Source: Siphonodentalium dalli
Lineage: Eukaryota; Mollusca; Scaphopoda; Gadilida; Siphonodentaliidae
Direction: 5' to 3'
Assembly: GCA_032622095.1 (NCBI GenBank)
Contig: CP136068.1
Span: forward strand, 158,049,465-158,113,464
Length of the DNA stretch: 64,000 bases
Shown: positions 35,918 through 48,340 of the stretch, in pieces
Position numbering within the stretch: position 1 is the stretch's first letter
Layout: each line of letters opens with the position of its first letter
Position numbers and translations under genes: made by a program
The notes under the pieces: model-generated
The model's input: only the letters and a program-made list of their open reading frames with translations
Database searches by the model: none
What the model was told of the DNA's origin: nothing

Positions 35918-38900
35918 TTTTGTTATCTGACATAGGAGTACACACGAACCTTCTTATAATGGTATGCATATGTACGCAAGTATATTCCTTAATCCAGCTC
36001 CAAGAGTTAATTTTATGTTGGAATCCTCGCTTTTTAGAAAATGAAACGTTCACATTTTGTATCAATTGATACACCCACCATTTGCGGAGCTATTTTCCGG
36101 TCAGTTTGCTGGTCGCATGGTGAGAATCGGTTCACGGAAGGAGGAGTAAAGCAATTTCGAAGTAGAGTATAGCCATGCGGCGAAATGTTCGGTTTCGCTT
36201 TAAATGATCGTAAAGACGCAGGTAGATGTGTTAATTTCGACAACGCTAAAATGTGAAACTAACACGTTCTAGTGGTTCCAAAAGAAATTGACAACTGTTA
36301 CAGACTCTTACGCAACATAAGGGTATTCCTGTGAAGTCGGAGGAATGTATAGCCGAAAGTAAATTGTCGATTGATAAACAGTAAAGAGAGGTTATTTGAT
36401 ATTTAGAGCTTAGTACAGAAACGTATTTGTGACGTAGGTACATCGTGTGTGCAATTGTCTACAGTACATACCAACTGCTTCATAAGGTTTATCTATTTGT
36501 TCCACGGTATTCATTATTGATATAAAAGGGTCCAATATGAACATTACACCTTATAAGGGATTTATGTCCGTGATAACACCATTTATACATAGCGTAGTTT
36601 AATTGGAAATTAAAGAGAACAATTATGCAAATTAGCAAACACCACAGTTCGCGGTTGTTACGAAACAGTTGGGTTTATAAAATGCGTGTTTTCGGAAAAT
36701 ACTAGAGATCTGTGATGTAATCTCTGCACGTTGAGTTCTTCGTGGTTCTATGTTTACTGGTAATAGCTGAGCGGTCAACAACTGCCGAAATGTTACCCTC
36801 GAGTGTAACAAGTTATTTGCGGCCCGCCATGTGACGCAACCTCAGCCAATCAGAAGAGAGGAAAATGGGATGAAGATAGAAATACTACTTATTTCGATAA
36901 AATAACTGTTTCCAAAAAGTATTGTTGACTTTTTAATCGCTGCCACAAATGGCGCATACCAATTATCTGAAACCAATGTTGTATAAGACAAAGAATGCTT
37001 TATTTTGCCCTTCGCGGGTTCGGTAAGAGATAGGGAAAGAATATTTCTTGCCAGAAAGAAATATACGCCGAATGGGCTGTATTTGTGTACAAATCAAATA
37101 ATTCCGGAGTTCGAGTTCGATAACTCTACTTCATTAGGTGTCGCTTGTTTAATTAATTGTGCATTAATAGCAATCAACGCCGATATGATTGGCTTCTGAT
37201 CTGGTAAAGGCACCCAATTAGATATCGCGCCAAAATTCTATTATGGGTCACTTTTGACTTGTCCAGCCTGCGAAGCGGCAATATTTACTTTTGAAGAATT
37301 ATATTTTTCCTCACCACCCACCAAGAAATTTTTCTAGTCAATATGATAGGGTATGCATATGCTACATCTGGTCCTATTGTTAATGAATTAACATATTCAC
37401 AAGTATATCATTGCTTGGTTTTTATCAAGCCTTAATAGAACCAATCTAGTAATACTTGGTTTTGATAGTCATTAAGGTGGCTAGAATGCTTATTAAACTA
37501 TTCCATAATTGTCATCAAACAGTTGGAGGCTTGGCCTCCCTTCTAATTAAACAGTAATTTAATCTTCCATCATTTGAATAGAAGTAAATTTCCGTATTTG
37601 TTTGATTTGTTTATACATGTTGTCTGCATGTGTATCCATGTTCTTGTTTACATGTGTCTTTGTAATGTATTCATCATATTATGTTTGCATGTATTTTATG
37701 TCATGCTAGTCTTATGTCAGTACGTTTGTCGCTTTGCATGCTTACACGTCAACCCGCAATAAATCATTAAGTGTCATTTGTGTTTCTCTGAACCCAAATT
37801 CCGGAATTTCACTCGATTGTAAAGCATCTATATTTAGTAGTTCATTATTTTTTCTCAATTTTCTATAAGAAGTTCTGGCAACTCAAAACTTGGTGTGTGG
37901 TTTAGTCACAAGAAAACACAGGTTAAGTTCGAATTTCCGTTCGAACTTCAGTACTGGTATTCGTTTTGTGCGGCTTAGAACTTGGTATGACAACACAGGC
38001 CAGGTTCGAATATGGGGTAGGTCCAGCAAATACCCAGATACCCAGGATTAAGGCGGGAGGGGAGGGGTGGTGACACATTATTTCAGCCAAACCTTGGCTG
38101 TTTATGTCACAGTGGTTTCTGGGATGATCTGTGTGTCGACTGAGAACCTGTGTGTCGACTGCCGGAGAACACATGGAGGATTTGTGTAAATGTTAGCCCA
38201 AACTACATTTCGAAGTAACGAGGGCTTTGTTGTTTATTTCGAGGAATAATACCGCATCAGATGAATTCAGCCCAAATATATTGACATGTGTCGAGGGTCT
38301 AACTCTATACTGAGCAATACAAAAGTAATATAATAAATACCGAGTATATTTAATTTACCGCCAATGGGTCGTTTCTGTGCGTTTAAGAGTGTATTTATGC
38401 CTAAAGCAAAGGGAAATAACGATCTTAAAATGAATTGGCCGGTATATTATATTAGTTATCAGGGTTACCAGGGTCGTAGTTGCATAAATTACAATATATC
38501 TTATTTTTATGCTAAGATAACTTGATCGGTATTGAGGTTAACACAAATCCCATATATGGAAATTCCAAATATGGAAAGTGACTTGCGCATGCGCAAAACA
38601 GATACAATGGTCTTACTAAAAACGAAGCAATAAATGATTGATAACAACAAACACCGACCCAGTTAAATAACGACATTAAATGACGGTGTATTGCGTTTTT
38701 AAGAGTGTGTTGATGTCTCTATCATGTGATTAACTAATTAAAAATTATTTCGCCTACATATTTCGATAATTATCAGGTCCGCAGTTCGATTATGAAACGT
38801 TAAGATTATTGCTTGGTATTTGTTTCAAATCAGATAGCTGCATCTCGGTTATCTTGAGCAGATATATTTATAGCGTCGAAGCGAAGAAATGTTGTCAAAT

Positions 38901-40099
38901 TCCACGTCTGAATACGCGTCTTATTCTCACTTATACCGTGTTTATATCAGTTTTATTCTATGTGTTGTTGTGTATTGTATTACTTTGATCAAGGTTGCGC
39001 TTTTGTTATTCTCACAAAAGGTAAATTTGATGCGTGTTTGATGCGTGTTTACATTTCAAAATTGCGTCTGCCGGTACAGTCTGCGACGGAATTCCACATG
39101 TCCGAGCGCCATTGATTCCTTAATTACGAGACTAATTTCTCGAATGAGGTCAAATTTTCGCATATAACAAGACTCGTATGTTATTCTGCACCATTCTGAC
39201 GAGTGCCGACTTTCATTTCGCATTATTTTCGTTTTTATCGAAAAATAATCGTTCTCTATGGAGATTCCCATGCAAATTTTTTCAACCAAAAAAATTCATT
39301 GATTTGCCAATTTCAAGCTAGTTTATAGCATGGTCATGGCATAATTTGGCCTAGCGAGTGTCGGTAGACGTTCCTTGAGTGTGCACAACAAATTTTGGTC
39401 CCAACGAAGCAGGCTAAAATACTGAAATTTGTCAATTTTACTTTGCGTGTGAAGAAAATATTCATTTAAACTTCCAAAATTGGTTGAAATATGCTCAACA
39501 ACATTCAGTTGAATGGTGACATTATTTATAGTCACCGACTAACTTCCACGATGAATCAAATTTGCTTTTATTGGTGACAATTATGTCGCGAGAGATAAAA
39601 ATTAAAAAAAATTTAAGAAAATGTTAAATTTTAGCTTATTTTAAGACTTTAATTGCTTGTAGATCGGTGTTAATTATCTTCGTCAATGATGTCATGTCAC
39701 GCTTGTTAATAATTCATTTGTTCGGAAATACTTATTGGGGGTCGAAATGTATAAAATTGAACTACCACCACTTCCAAAAACAACACCGATAAACAATAAC
39801 ACTCTTTTCTGTTCCATGCAATGGAAATGGCTATTTATTGTCCTGATATCAGTGATATAAATGAATGCCTAAAATTAGTATTATCCTGAAATAAATTTAT
39901 GCCACTTTGGCGAACATGGGAACCACGGTACAATTTATGCCATTTAGGCACACTTCAGAGTGAAATCAGGGCTTATATTTCGGCGAGAATCCAAATCTAG
40001 ATTCTCGTAAATATTCTCGCAAATTACCCTGGATTCTCGTGAAAAAGTATATATGGATTCTCGCAAAATCAGATGAAATATATGCCCTGGAAATATAGC
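35918..40099. other. No gene recognised, 4.2 kb
   Basis: Only short unrelated frames, on both strands. The promoter and any 5' non-coding exons of the minus-strand GCNT-like gene should lie in the left part. I cannot identify a promoter with confidence. Confidence 0.5.
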
Positions 40100-41070
40100 A
40101 AATCGTTTAATGCTTTAGAATTTTTTTTTTCGGAGATTTATATATATGCTTAAAGACATATTATGGACTTGTTATGGACTTTTTCGGGTGCGAGAAATTG
40201 ATAAGTTAGTGCTCAGGCACTTTGCCAACCTGGGGAATGTTATCATTCTACTAACATCACTGAAAATTTCCAAAAAAATCTACCACACCACTTCATAGAG
40301 AACATCGTCTGAACTACTCCAAATTGTAAATATTTACATCTCGATTCGGGGCGCAACTATCGGCTATAATTAAACAAAAATGATTTCGCCATCGAGAGTC
40401 ATTGCATTTAACTAATATATAAGAATGACGTTGTGTATCATCCATTTGGATTAATATTCGTAACAAATAACTACTTTGAGAAAGATTATTCTTAATTTCT
40501 ATTTGATCACTCTGCCCGGTGTCTGCCGGAGTGTTTCACATCACTTTAATCAAGGAAGACTGTTCAGAAAAACTGCATTTCAAGAAATCGTTTAATGCTT
40601 TAGAATTTTTGGTTTCGGAGATTTATATATATGCTTAAAGACATATTATGGACTTGTTATGGACTTTTTCGGGTGCGAAAAATTGATAAGTTAGTGCTCA
40701 GGCACTTTGCCAACCTGGGGAATGTTATCATTCTACTAACATCACTGAAAATTTCCAAAAAATTCTACCACACCACTTCACAGAGAACATCGTCTGAACT
40801 ACTCCAAATTGTAAATATTTACATCTCGATTCGGGGCGCAACTATCGGCTATAAGTAAACAAAAATGATTTCGCCATCGAGAGTCATTGCATTTAACTAA
40901 TATATAAGAATGACGTTGTGTATCATCCATTTAGATTAATATTCGTAGCAAATAACTACTTTGAAAAAGATTATTCTTAATTTCTATTTGATCACTCTGC
41001 CCGGTGTCTGCCGGAGTGTTTCACATCACTTTAATCAAGGAAGACTGTTCAGAAAAACTGCATTTCAAGA
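40100..41070. repeat. Recent tandem duplication, two 485-bp copies
   Basis: Copies at about 40101-40585 and 40586-41070, both starting AATCGTTTAATGCTTTAG and ending CTGCATTTCAAG. They differ by scattered substitutions and a T-run length. The frame of 75 codons in the second copy is broken in the first, arguing against coding. Confidence 0.93.
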
Positions 41071-41142
41071 TCACCAAACAACTTTCCTTTTTAGGGCCAC
41101 CACATCTTTCCAAAGATGTATTTCTTCCATTTTGCTATCAAA

Positions 41143-41430
41143 GACCGAAAAATGTCGTTAAACTAGATATCCAAATACCCACTAAGGGCCCCTATATCTT
41201 GAAATATTAAAGACCGAGAATGTCGTTAAACTATAAAGACCGAAAAATGTCGTTAAACTAGAGATCCAAATACCCCCTATATCTTGAGATATTATAATGA
41301 CCGAAAAATGTCATTAAACTATTAAAGACCGAAAAATGTCGTTAAACTACAAAGACCGAAAAATGTCGATAAACTAGAGATCCAAACATCCCCATCCCCT
41401 ATTTTTTAAGACAATAAAGAACGAAATATG
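41143..41430. repeat. Degenerate short repeats of AAAGACCGAAAAATGTCGTT
   Basis: About six copies of this motif followed by AAACTA and, in some, GAGATCCAAATACCCC; spacing irregular, 25-80 bp. Confidence 0.8.
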
Positions 41431-42987
41431 TCGTTACACCATTAATACATAATTTGTGTTTATGAAAGTCTGGCACCCATTAGCAGTTTGTTTTCAGTAC
41501 ATTTTAATATTCATTGGAACGTAAACAATTATTCGCCGACAGAAATCATGTTAATATCGCCTTTCGTTACTGGTTTCCTCGACTCAAATATTTCTCACTG
41601 CTCAATACTTATAATTAAAAAAAATGTTCTGTGTTTTGTGTCACTTCTTAATAGCATTATGTATTCTGCTATTGACACGAAAAAAAGTTGCAGTATACCT
41701 TAAAGGTACGGAAGGCCTTGGTGGGTATCCTGTGAACATATTTCCACCTGTCAAAAACCGCTACAAACGAAAATAATATTCAAATATAGACATACTTTGT
41801 TAATATACAAATGAGAAATATATCATAAACAGTATGTTATTGTCGTAAATTTGACGATTGTTATGTAAACAAAGCATAAAAAGTTACTTTCTTGGTGTTT
41901 CTTTATATTATGATGGTAAACATAAAGAGCGTTCTTTGTTGCTCAATTCCTTATTTGGAAATAATAAAGAGCGTTTATACCATTTGTGTGTGATTAGCCA
42001 GTAGCATTGTGCTGCCTTCTATAACACAATCAGACTCTTGTTTAGGTAAAATTTAGTAGGTCTTTATGTAAGCATGATGTTTACGCGATAGTGATCGTAT
42101 ATTTGAACCAAAATGTATGCGTTTTAATATTTTTCTGTTTACGGTGTTTGGAACAAATATGAATATTTTCGTCCCTTTAATATAATTAATTTAACATCCC
42201 TCATCCAATAATCTCCAAATTGCATATCTAATTTCAATCCTAGTTACACGTCACGCCGCCCCTCATCATTTGCCAATTGTACACCCTTTTTTTGCTGCTG
42301 CTGCAACTGTTCAATTTCTTTAAAAATTATTGAAAAAATGGCCTTCCCGCCCGCCGACATTTACCTCTGATTTTTTTTTTGATCATCGGTCCGCACCAAA
42401 ATTGAGCAAACGTTCCAATATAATATACCTATTTAAACCGAGTATACACGGTGGTGTAATAGATCAACCGTTAATTTAACCGTTTAGGTAGCATATTTCC
42501 ACGTATACGTTATCTGTTATCACGACAAATCCCTGCTGATCTGTTATCAATGAACCAAACAATTAACATGTCAACACACTCTGGCCCGCCAATGCTACAG
42601 TGTATAAACGTAAAGGGGCAAATATGCACATTATATTGGCAGCTAACGAGAACATTCATCACCAGCAATCTGCTCACCCCTTTTAGCCGATACGATAGAA
42701 ACTAAACGATTTGTTACTTCTAATTACCCGTACTTAATTACACTACTTACGTGTTAATAAAGTACGACCCCATTACCGCTAAAGGTGAAACATGGGATTT
42801 AGAACATTAATATTCACTCTTACATAGTTCCACATTCAAGGTTCGTCTTGTGTAATCGTATGTCAGTTGTAACGTTGTGCAACCGAACTGAATTATTCTA
42901 TGCTAAATAGTTCATGGCTGACCGGATGCATGCATCTTAGTTTTCTTGTATATCATGCCATGAATCTAATCTGGCTTACATACACGA
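41431..42987. other. No gene recognised
   Basis: AT-rich unique DNA without convincing coding potential. Confidence 0.5.
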
Positions 42988-43396
42988 GATCATATTCCAC
43001 CCATTCAAAACGTGGACATTTTTTTATGTTTATTGATCTGGTCTGATGTGGAACTTTATAACATTGAAAAAAACAACAAACAATGTAGGTAATGTATCTC
43101 TTATATTTCACAGTAGGTGAAGGGAATAGTTCGAGATTGCATGATTTAAGCGACTTTTAAGCCTATTTCACGATAAACATTGCATTGATTACCCAGAAAA
43201 TTTGGTAATATTGTATGCCACGCAGAGCGAAATTGGCTCACAAAAGTTGCATAAGTCATGCAATCTCGAACATTGATCTTCACATACTGTGAATTCCAAT
43301 CTTAGCCTTCGTTATTTTTTCAATGTTATAAAGTTCCCCACCAGAACAGGTCTAAATAAAAAGTTAAGAGGTTTTAAATGGGTGGAATATGATATC
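42988..43396. mobile_element. Foldback/MITE-like element with long imperfect inverted arms
   Basis: ATCATATTCCACCCATT (42989-43005) pairs with its complement at 43377-43393. Further in, GGAACTTTATAACATTGAAA (about 43050) pairs with TTCAATGTTATAAAGTTCC (about 43318), and GTTCGAGATTGCATGA (about 43129) pairs with TCATGCAATCTCGAAC (about 43257). The arms are about 170 bp each. An inner piece (GGCTCACA, AAGT-GCATAA, TCATGCA) recurs at about 48930-48962. No coding capacity; superfamily unassigned. Confidence 0.75.
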
Positions 43397-43632
43397 TTCG
43401 AGCGTAGTCAGAGTAGAGATTGGTGGTATGATCACGTGGTATGGTGACACCATAATGCCACTTGCACACACTGATATTTTGTTTTGCAGGCATATCGTTA
43501 CAGAAAGCTATACAATGTGCCAGAAAACGAATGAATGCCTATAAAATACATCTGTACCACACATAACTATACAAGTAAACACCATGTAGTGCCACCGACA
43601 TTTGCTTGTAAATAGCATGAAATTATATCGCA

Positions 43633-44124
43633 AGAATCAATCATACATGGTGCATGGCAAATATTAGAATCAATCATACATGGTGCATGGCAAATATTAG
43701 AATCAATCATACATGATGTATGGCAAATATTAGAATAAATCATACATGATGCATGGCAAATATTAGAATCAATCATACATGATGTATGGCAAATATTAGA
43801 ATCAATCATACATGGTGCATGGCAAATATTAGAATCAACCATACATGATGTATGGCAAATATTATAATCAATCATACATGATGTATGGCAAATATTATAA
43901 TCAATCATACATGATGTATGGCAAATATTATAATCAATCATACATGGTGCATGGCAAATATTAGAATCAATCATACATGATGTATGGCAAATATTAGAAT
44001 CAATCATACATGATGTATGGTAAATATTAGAATCAATCATACATGGTGCATGGCAAATATTAGAATCAATCATACATGATGTATGGCAAATATTAGAATC
44101 AATCATTCAATGGCAAATATTAGT
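43633..44124. repeat. 33-bp minisatellite, copy A, about 15 units
   Basis: Unit CAATCATACATGATGTATGG followed by CAAATATTAGAAT; each unit contains the near-palindrome CATACATGATGTATG, or CATACATGGTGCATG in the alternative type. Divisible by three, hence an 11-residue repeated frame (MIDSNICHTSC) that is not a gene. It is followed at 44111-44289 by 179 bp that are also found after copy B. Confidence 0.93.
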
Positions 44125-44289
44125 TGCGCTCTTTTTCATCTTTCCCTGGAGAGATATGGCACGTCGGTTATTTTAGATAAGACCTGCATTTTTTAACGTG
44201 ACCGAGCTAACCTTTAGTACAACTTCTTGCAAGTAAAGGTCGAAAAGTTGGTGTTCATACGTTTAGTATGCCACGGGATAGCAACTTGC

Positions 44290-45402
44290 AACTAATGAAG
44301 ATCTTATTGACTTTTTTTCTCTTCCTTCTTTGATGATCTCATTTATAAAATATATTTTTTGAATTTTGGATTTTATTAATTAAGATATCTTGGTGCGTAC
44401 GTTCAATTTTTTTTCCAAATTTAGTAAAACCGCTCCGGGCCACTGCTCTCCATCCTACATTTATGACAAGTGAACGAGGAATCAAGTATCTGCACAAAAT
44501 TGGGTCACTGTTCCCTTATTTTATTATTACCCCCCTATTTTCATATGCCTTGCAGATTCCCTCTTCTTTGTCTTGTTATCCATACATTTGGCACCAACTT
44601 CACTTGGTTTTCCATGACGGCCATGGTGATCGCTGCGTGAGGGAACGGAAGTCCTACACATGAACAACGCATTGATGGCACGTCATATGTCAGGATGTAC
44701 TTGTGTACGAAATGTGAGGACATCTGCATGAAATAACCGAAGTAGTGCCAAGTTTGACTTAACTGGCTACCCTGAGGATGAGGGCATTATCACAATAAAT
44801 TAGTTATGACAAGATATTAGAGTTCTTTGTTTGTTGAGGAGCACCAGGGAATGCATTTCTTAATGAACAATTCCAATATCCCCATATGACGTACCCAGTT
44901 AAATTTGTGTCGTACGTTTGTAAATCTTCAATGTTGATGGCGGTTTTGGACGCCATCTTAAAACAATTATCAAATATGGAGTGTCCGATTCTGTATATAT
45001 CGTCATGTGTGTCTAGTGTCACAAAATGCGCCACAAAATAAGAAAATATATCCCTGTAAAACTTGAGTCTCATTCATCAGCCTTTGGTACAAAAATTCAA
45101 ATAAAAATTGAAAAAATAAGAAAAAGATTACAAAGAAGTAATCATGTGAGGTGTTATGAATTAACAAATTCTGGACCAGTATCCTCGCATAATTTTTCCA
45201 TACCCCTAACAAAATTTAATCACAATGTTGTAAAATTACCATTTTCCCCCTAATTTTCATCTTAGAACACTTTCGGATAATGTTGTTTATAATTCCCCTT
45301 CAGCAATCTCTACACTGTTTCATTGTATGCCCATGAAGCCTTCTTTGCATGCGGCATTCTAAGTGTAAACTATACAATTCATTTTTCTGAGAAAATTATA
45401 TT
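44290..45402. other. No gene recognised
   Basis: Short frames only. The minus-strand frame at 45073-44804 (89 codons) has a fairly protein-like composition but no domain I recognise. Confidence 0.5.
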
Positions 45403-46054
45403 TTAGGGGTGGGGTCAAGTTTATGCCCACAACGCATTTTCAGAGAAATATAATTGGCAAATATTAGAATAAATCATACATGGTGCATGGCAAATATTAG
45501 AATCAATCATACATGATGTATGGCAAATATTAGAATCAATCATACATGGTGCATGGCAAATATTAGAATCAACCATACATGATGTATGGCAAATATTATA
45601 ATCAATCATACATAATGTATGGCAAATATTAGAATAAATCATACATGGTGCATGGCAAATATTAGAATCAATCATACATGATGTATGGCAAATATTAGAA
45701 TCAATCATACATGATGTATGGCAAATATTAGAATAAATCATACATGGTGCATGACAAATATTAGAATCAATCATACATGATGTATGGCAAATATTAGAAT
45801 CAATCATACAATGGCAAATATTAGTTGCGCTCTTTTTCATCTTTCCCTGGAGAGATATGGCACGTCGGTTATTTTAGATAAGATCTGCGTTTTTTAACGT
45901 GACCGAGCTAACCTTTAGTACAACTTCTTGCAAGTAAAGGTCGAAAAGTTGGTGTTCATACGTTTAGTATGGCACGGGTTAGCAACTTGCCATATGTTAG
46001 GGGTGGGGTCAAGTTTATGCCCACAACGCATTTTCAGAGAAATATAATTGGCAA
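45403..46054. repeat. 33-bp minisatellite copy B bracketed by 58-bp direct repeats
   Basis: Perfect 58-bp direct repeats lie at 45403-45460 and 45997-46054 (starting TTAGGGGTGGGGTCAAG, ending ATAATTGGCAA). Between them are about 11 units of the 33-bp minisatellite (45456-45826) and the 179-bp downstream sequence (45812-45990) that also follows copy A at 44111-44289. The arrangement looks like a duplicated segment of the copy A locus inserted with a long target duplication or by break repair. Confidence 0.9.
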
Positions 46055-46189
46055 TCGATCATCCAAATTGTATTGGTAGGTCTTTGTGCCAATTTTTGAG
46101 ATATGCCGCGCGTCAATAGCCCATGTGTTTCACAAGTTATAGCCAATGATATGTGACACTATTTTTTTCAAAATCCAAGTAATTTTTCA

Positions 46190-47658
46190 TAGTGAGTGGC
46201 TATATGGCCATGGGTGAGGTGCATATGCATACATGGAGTGACTGTACTGACATGGCTGGGTGTATTAGTATATCTTGGGGGATACAGGGAGTGACATGGC
46301 CGATGGTGAGGTGAATGTGTGTATGGTCACGTGAAGGAGTATACCAGGTGCCATGAGTGAGAGTATATGTGCATGAAGCGAGTGGCTATATGTCCATTAG
46401 TGAGGTCCATATATATATTTGGAGTGACTCTGTGGTCATTGTTGTGGTGTTGATGTATATATTGAATGTATATTGGACCATGTGTGGTGTGGAGAATGAA
46501 TAGGTATACAGGAAATGACCGTATGGCCAATGGTGAGGTGAATGGATATACATGGAGTGACTATATGGTTATGGGTCATGTTTAGGAATATACCCGGTGT
46601 GCCTGCATTGTGACTAATTGATGTATGGTCACTCGTGGTATGTACGGGTATAACCAAGTATGGCTGTATGGTCATGGGACAGGTGTACGTTTATAAAGTG
46701 GGTGACTATATTGTTATGTCAGTGGTGTCTATGTATATATGGAATGACTGTGTGGCAATGGGTGGCTATCGCTTTCCACGTTTAACGTTCCCCCCATTGT
46801 ACATAAACACCATCAAGATGGAGAACTCTCTGACATGACCTCTCTATTGATTAATATATCCTTGAGTTATTGTGGAAAGCGATAGCCACCCAAGGTACAC
46901 ATGGACAACCCACCCATTACCTCAGTCACTCCATATATGTAGATAAACACCACACATATGACAATATAGTCACCAACATTATACACGTACACCTGACCAT
47001 ACAACCGTACTCACAACCACTCATAAGTTCCACACTTGCATATACACCTCACACATGACAATTCAGCAACTCACTGTATACTCATACACGCCATCCAGGA
47101 TCGTACAGCTACTCCCTATACACCACCCATGATAAATTATCATTGATAATACATCCACAACATATATGAATATATGTTCCACCCGTTACCAAAAGGGCAC
47201 TCCCTATATACCCACACGATCATCAATGACCATTCAGCTCACTCCAGGCATGCATATAGACTTCAAACATGACCGTAAAGTCATCCCATGTACACCTATA
47301 CATATTAACCATAACCATAACATCACTCCCTGTTTATCTACGCACTCTACCCATGATCGTACAGACAGTACATATATACATATACACCCACCTAACATAA
47401 TACAGTCACACACGGTACACATATACATACCACCCACGGCCTTACAGTCACTACATATATATACATAAAAAACACACGGATGACCATGTAGCTACTCTCG
47501 TTATGTCCATACACCACACCGATGCCCATATGGTCACATCGGCCACACACAACCATACACCGTACAATCACTGCATGTATGCCAATTCACCTCACACATG
47601 ACCATACAGCCACTCCTTATATTCCTATATATCTCACCATGGACACCCCACTCATAAC
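46190..47658. repeat. Head-to-head degenerate minisatellite palindrome
   Basis: To the left of the hinge, diverged units read like TGGCCATGGGTGAGGTG and CATGGAGTGACTGTA (46190-46760). To the right the same type of unit is in reverse orientation, reading CACCTCACACATGACCATAC and GTCACTCC (46892-47658). The hinge is a perfect 20-bp inverted repeat, 46760-46779 against 46872-46891 (GGGTGGCTATCGCTTTCCAC). Right-hand units resume at 52037-52150 after the hAT insertion. Confidence 0.8.
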
Positions 47659-48094
47659 CATATAGTCAGTGTTCGCGCTGTCTGTGTCCAAATTGGCCAA
47701 TGGCCAATCTTTTTTGAATTTGGCTAATACAAATTTAATTTGGCTAAAATTTTGGCTAAACTTTTTTGAATGGTTGTACTATTCCGCAGACAAACTAATC
47801 TGGAATAAGACTAGACAAAGTTATATAATTCATAAAAGTCAGACCTTGACTTTTCATCAGTATATATGGAACAATACAGAGCGTCCCTCATTCCTTTTGT
47901 CCTGATGTGACAAGACCGTAAAGAGCGTTCTCTCGCTTCAGAGTATTACTTTGGCATGTTCTTTCAGAGAATATGAATCTAGTCTATCAATGTGTATTGT
48001 ATTTATCGGCCTACATTACTCCATTCCATATTTGTGACATGTCATAATTGTGGGTCTAAATTTGAGTTATAGTTAGCCATATATGTTTAACCCT

Positions 48095-48340
48095 TCCATC
48101 AATGGAGCCTCCTGAAATTTTGCGAAATATACTATCCTGTCGAACTCAACTGAGTGGTTGGAAGTTTTATGAATAGGATGATCCCCAGCGAACGTTGAAT
48201 GTTTCAGTTTTCAACCAGTCTTTCAACAAACGTACTGTATCAGATGGAACGTTTCACTCTTGAAAAATATCGAATAACTATGCATGATTAGCTCGATCAA
48301 ATGCCTTGCTTGCGTCCACAAAGCACACAAAGCGGCGGTA
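48095..48340 (-). pseudogene. Reverse transcriptase fragment of a non-LTR retrotransposon
   Basis: One minus-strand frame, interrupted by four stop codons, reads VCFVDASKAFDRANH (48328-48284), then VRLLKDWLKTETFNVRWG (about 48234-48181), then VRQ. These are the palm/finger motifs of LINE reverse transcriptases (F-DASKAFDRVNH, VRLL--W, VRWG, NGVRQG). The catalytic YADD box and everything downstream are missing. It is nested in the hAT-like element. Confidence 0.75.

Noticed and set aside
43567-45840. Frames of repeated MIDSNICHTSC
   Set aside because: They follow from the 33-bp period of two minisatellite copies; no promoter, splice or homology support.
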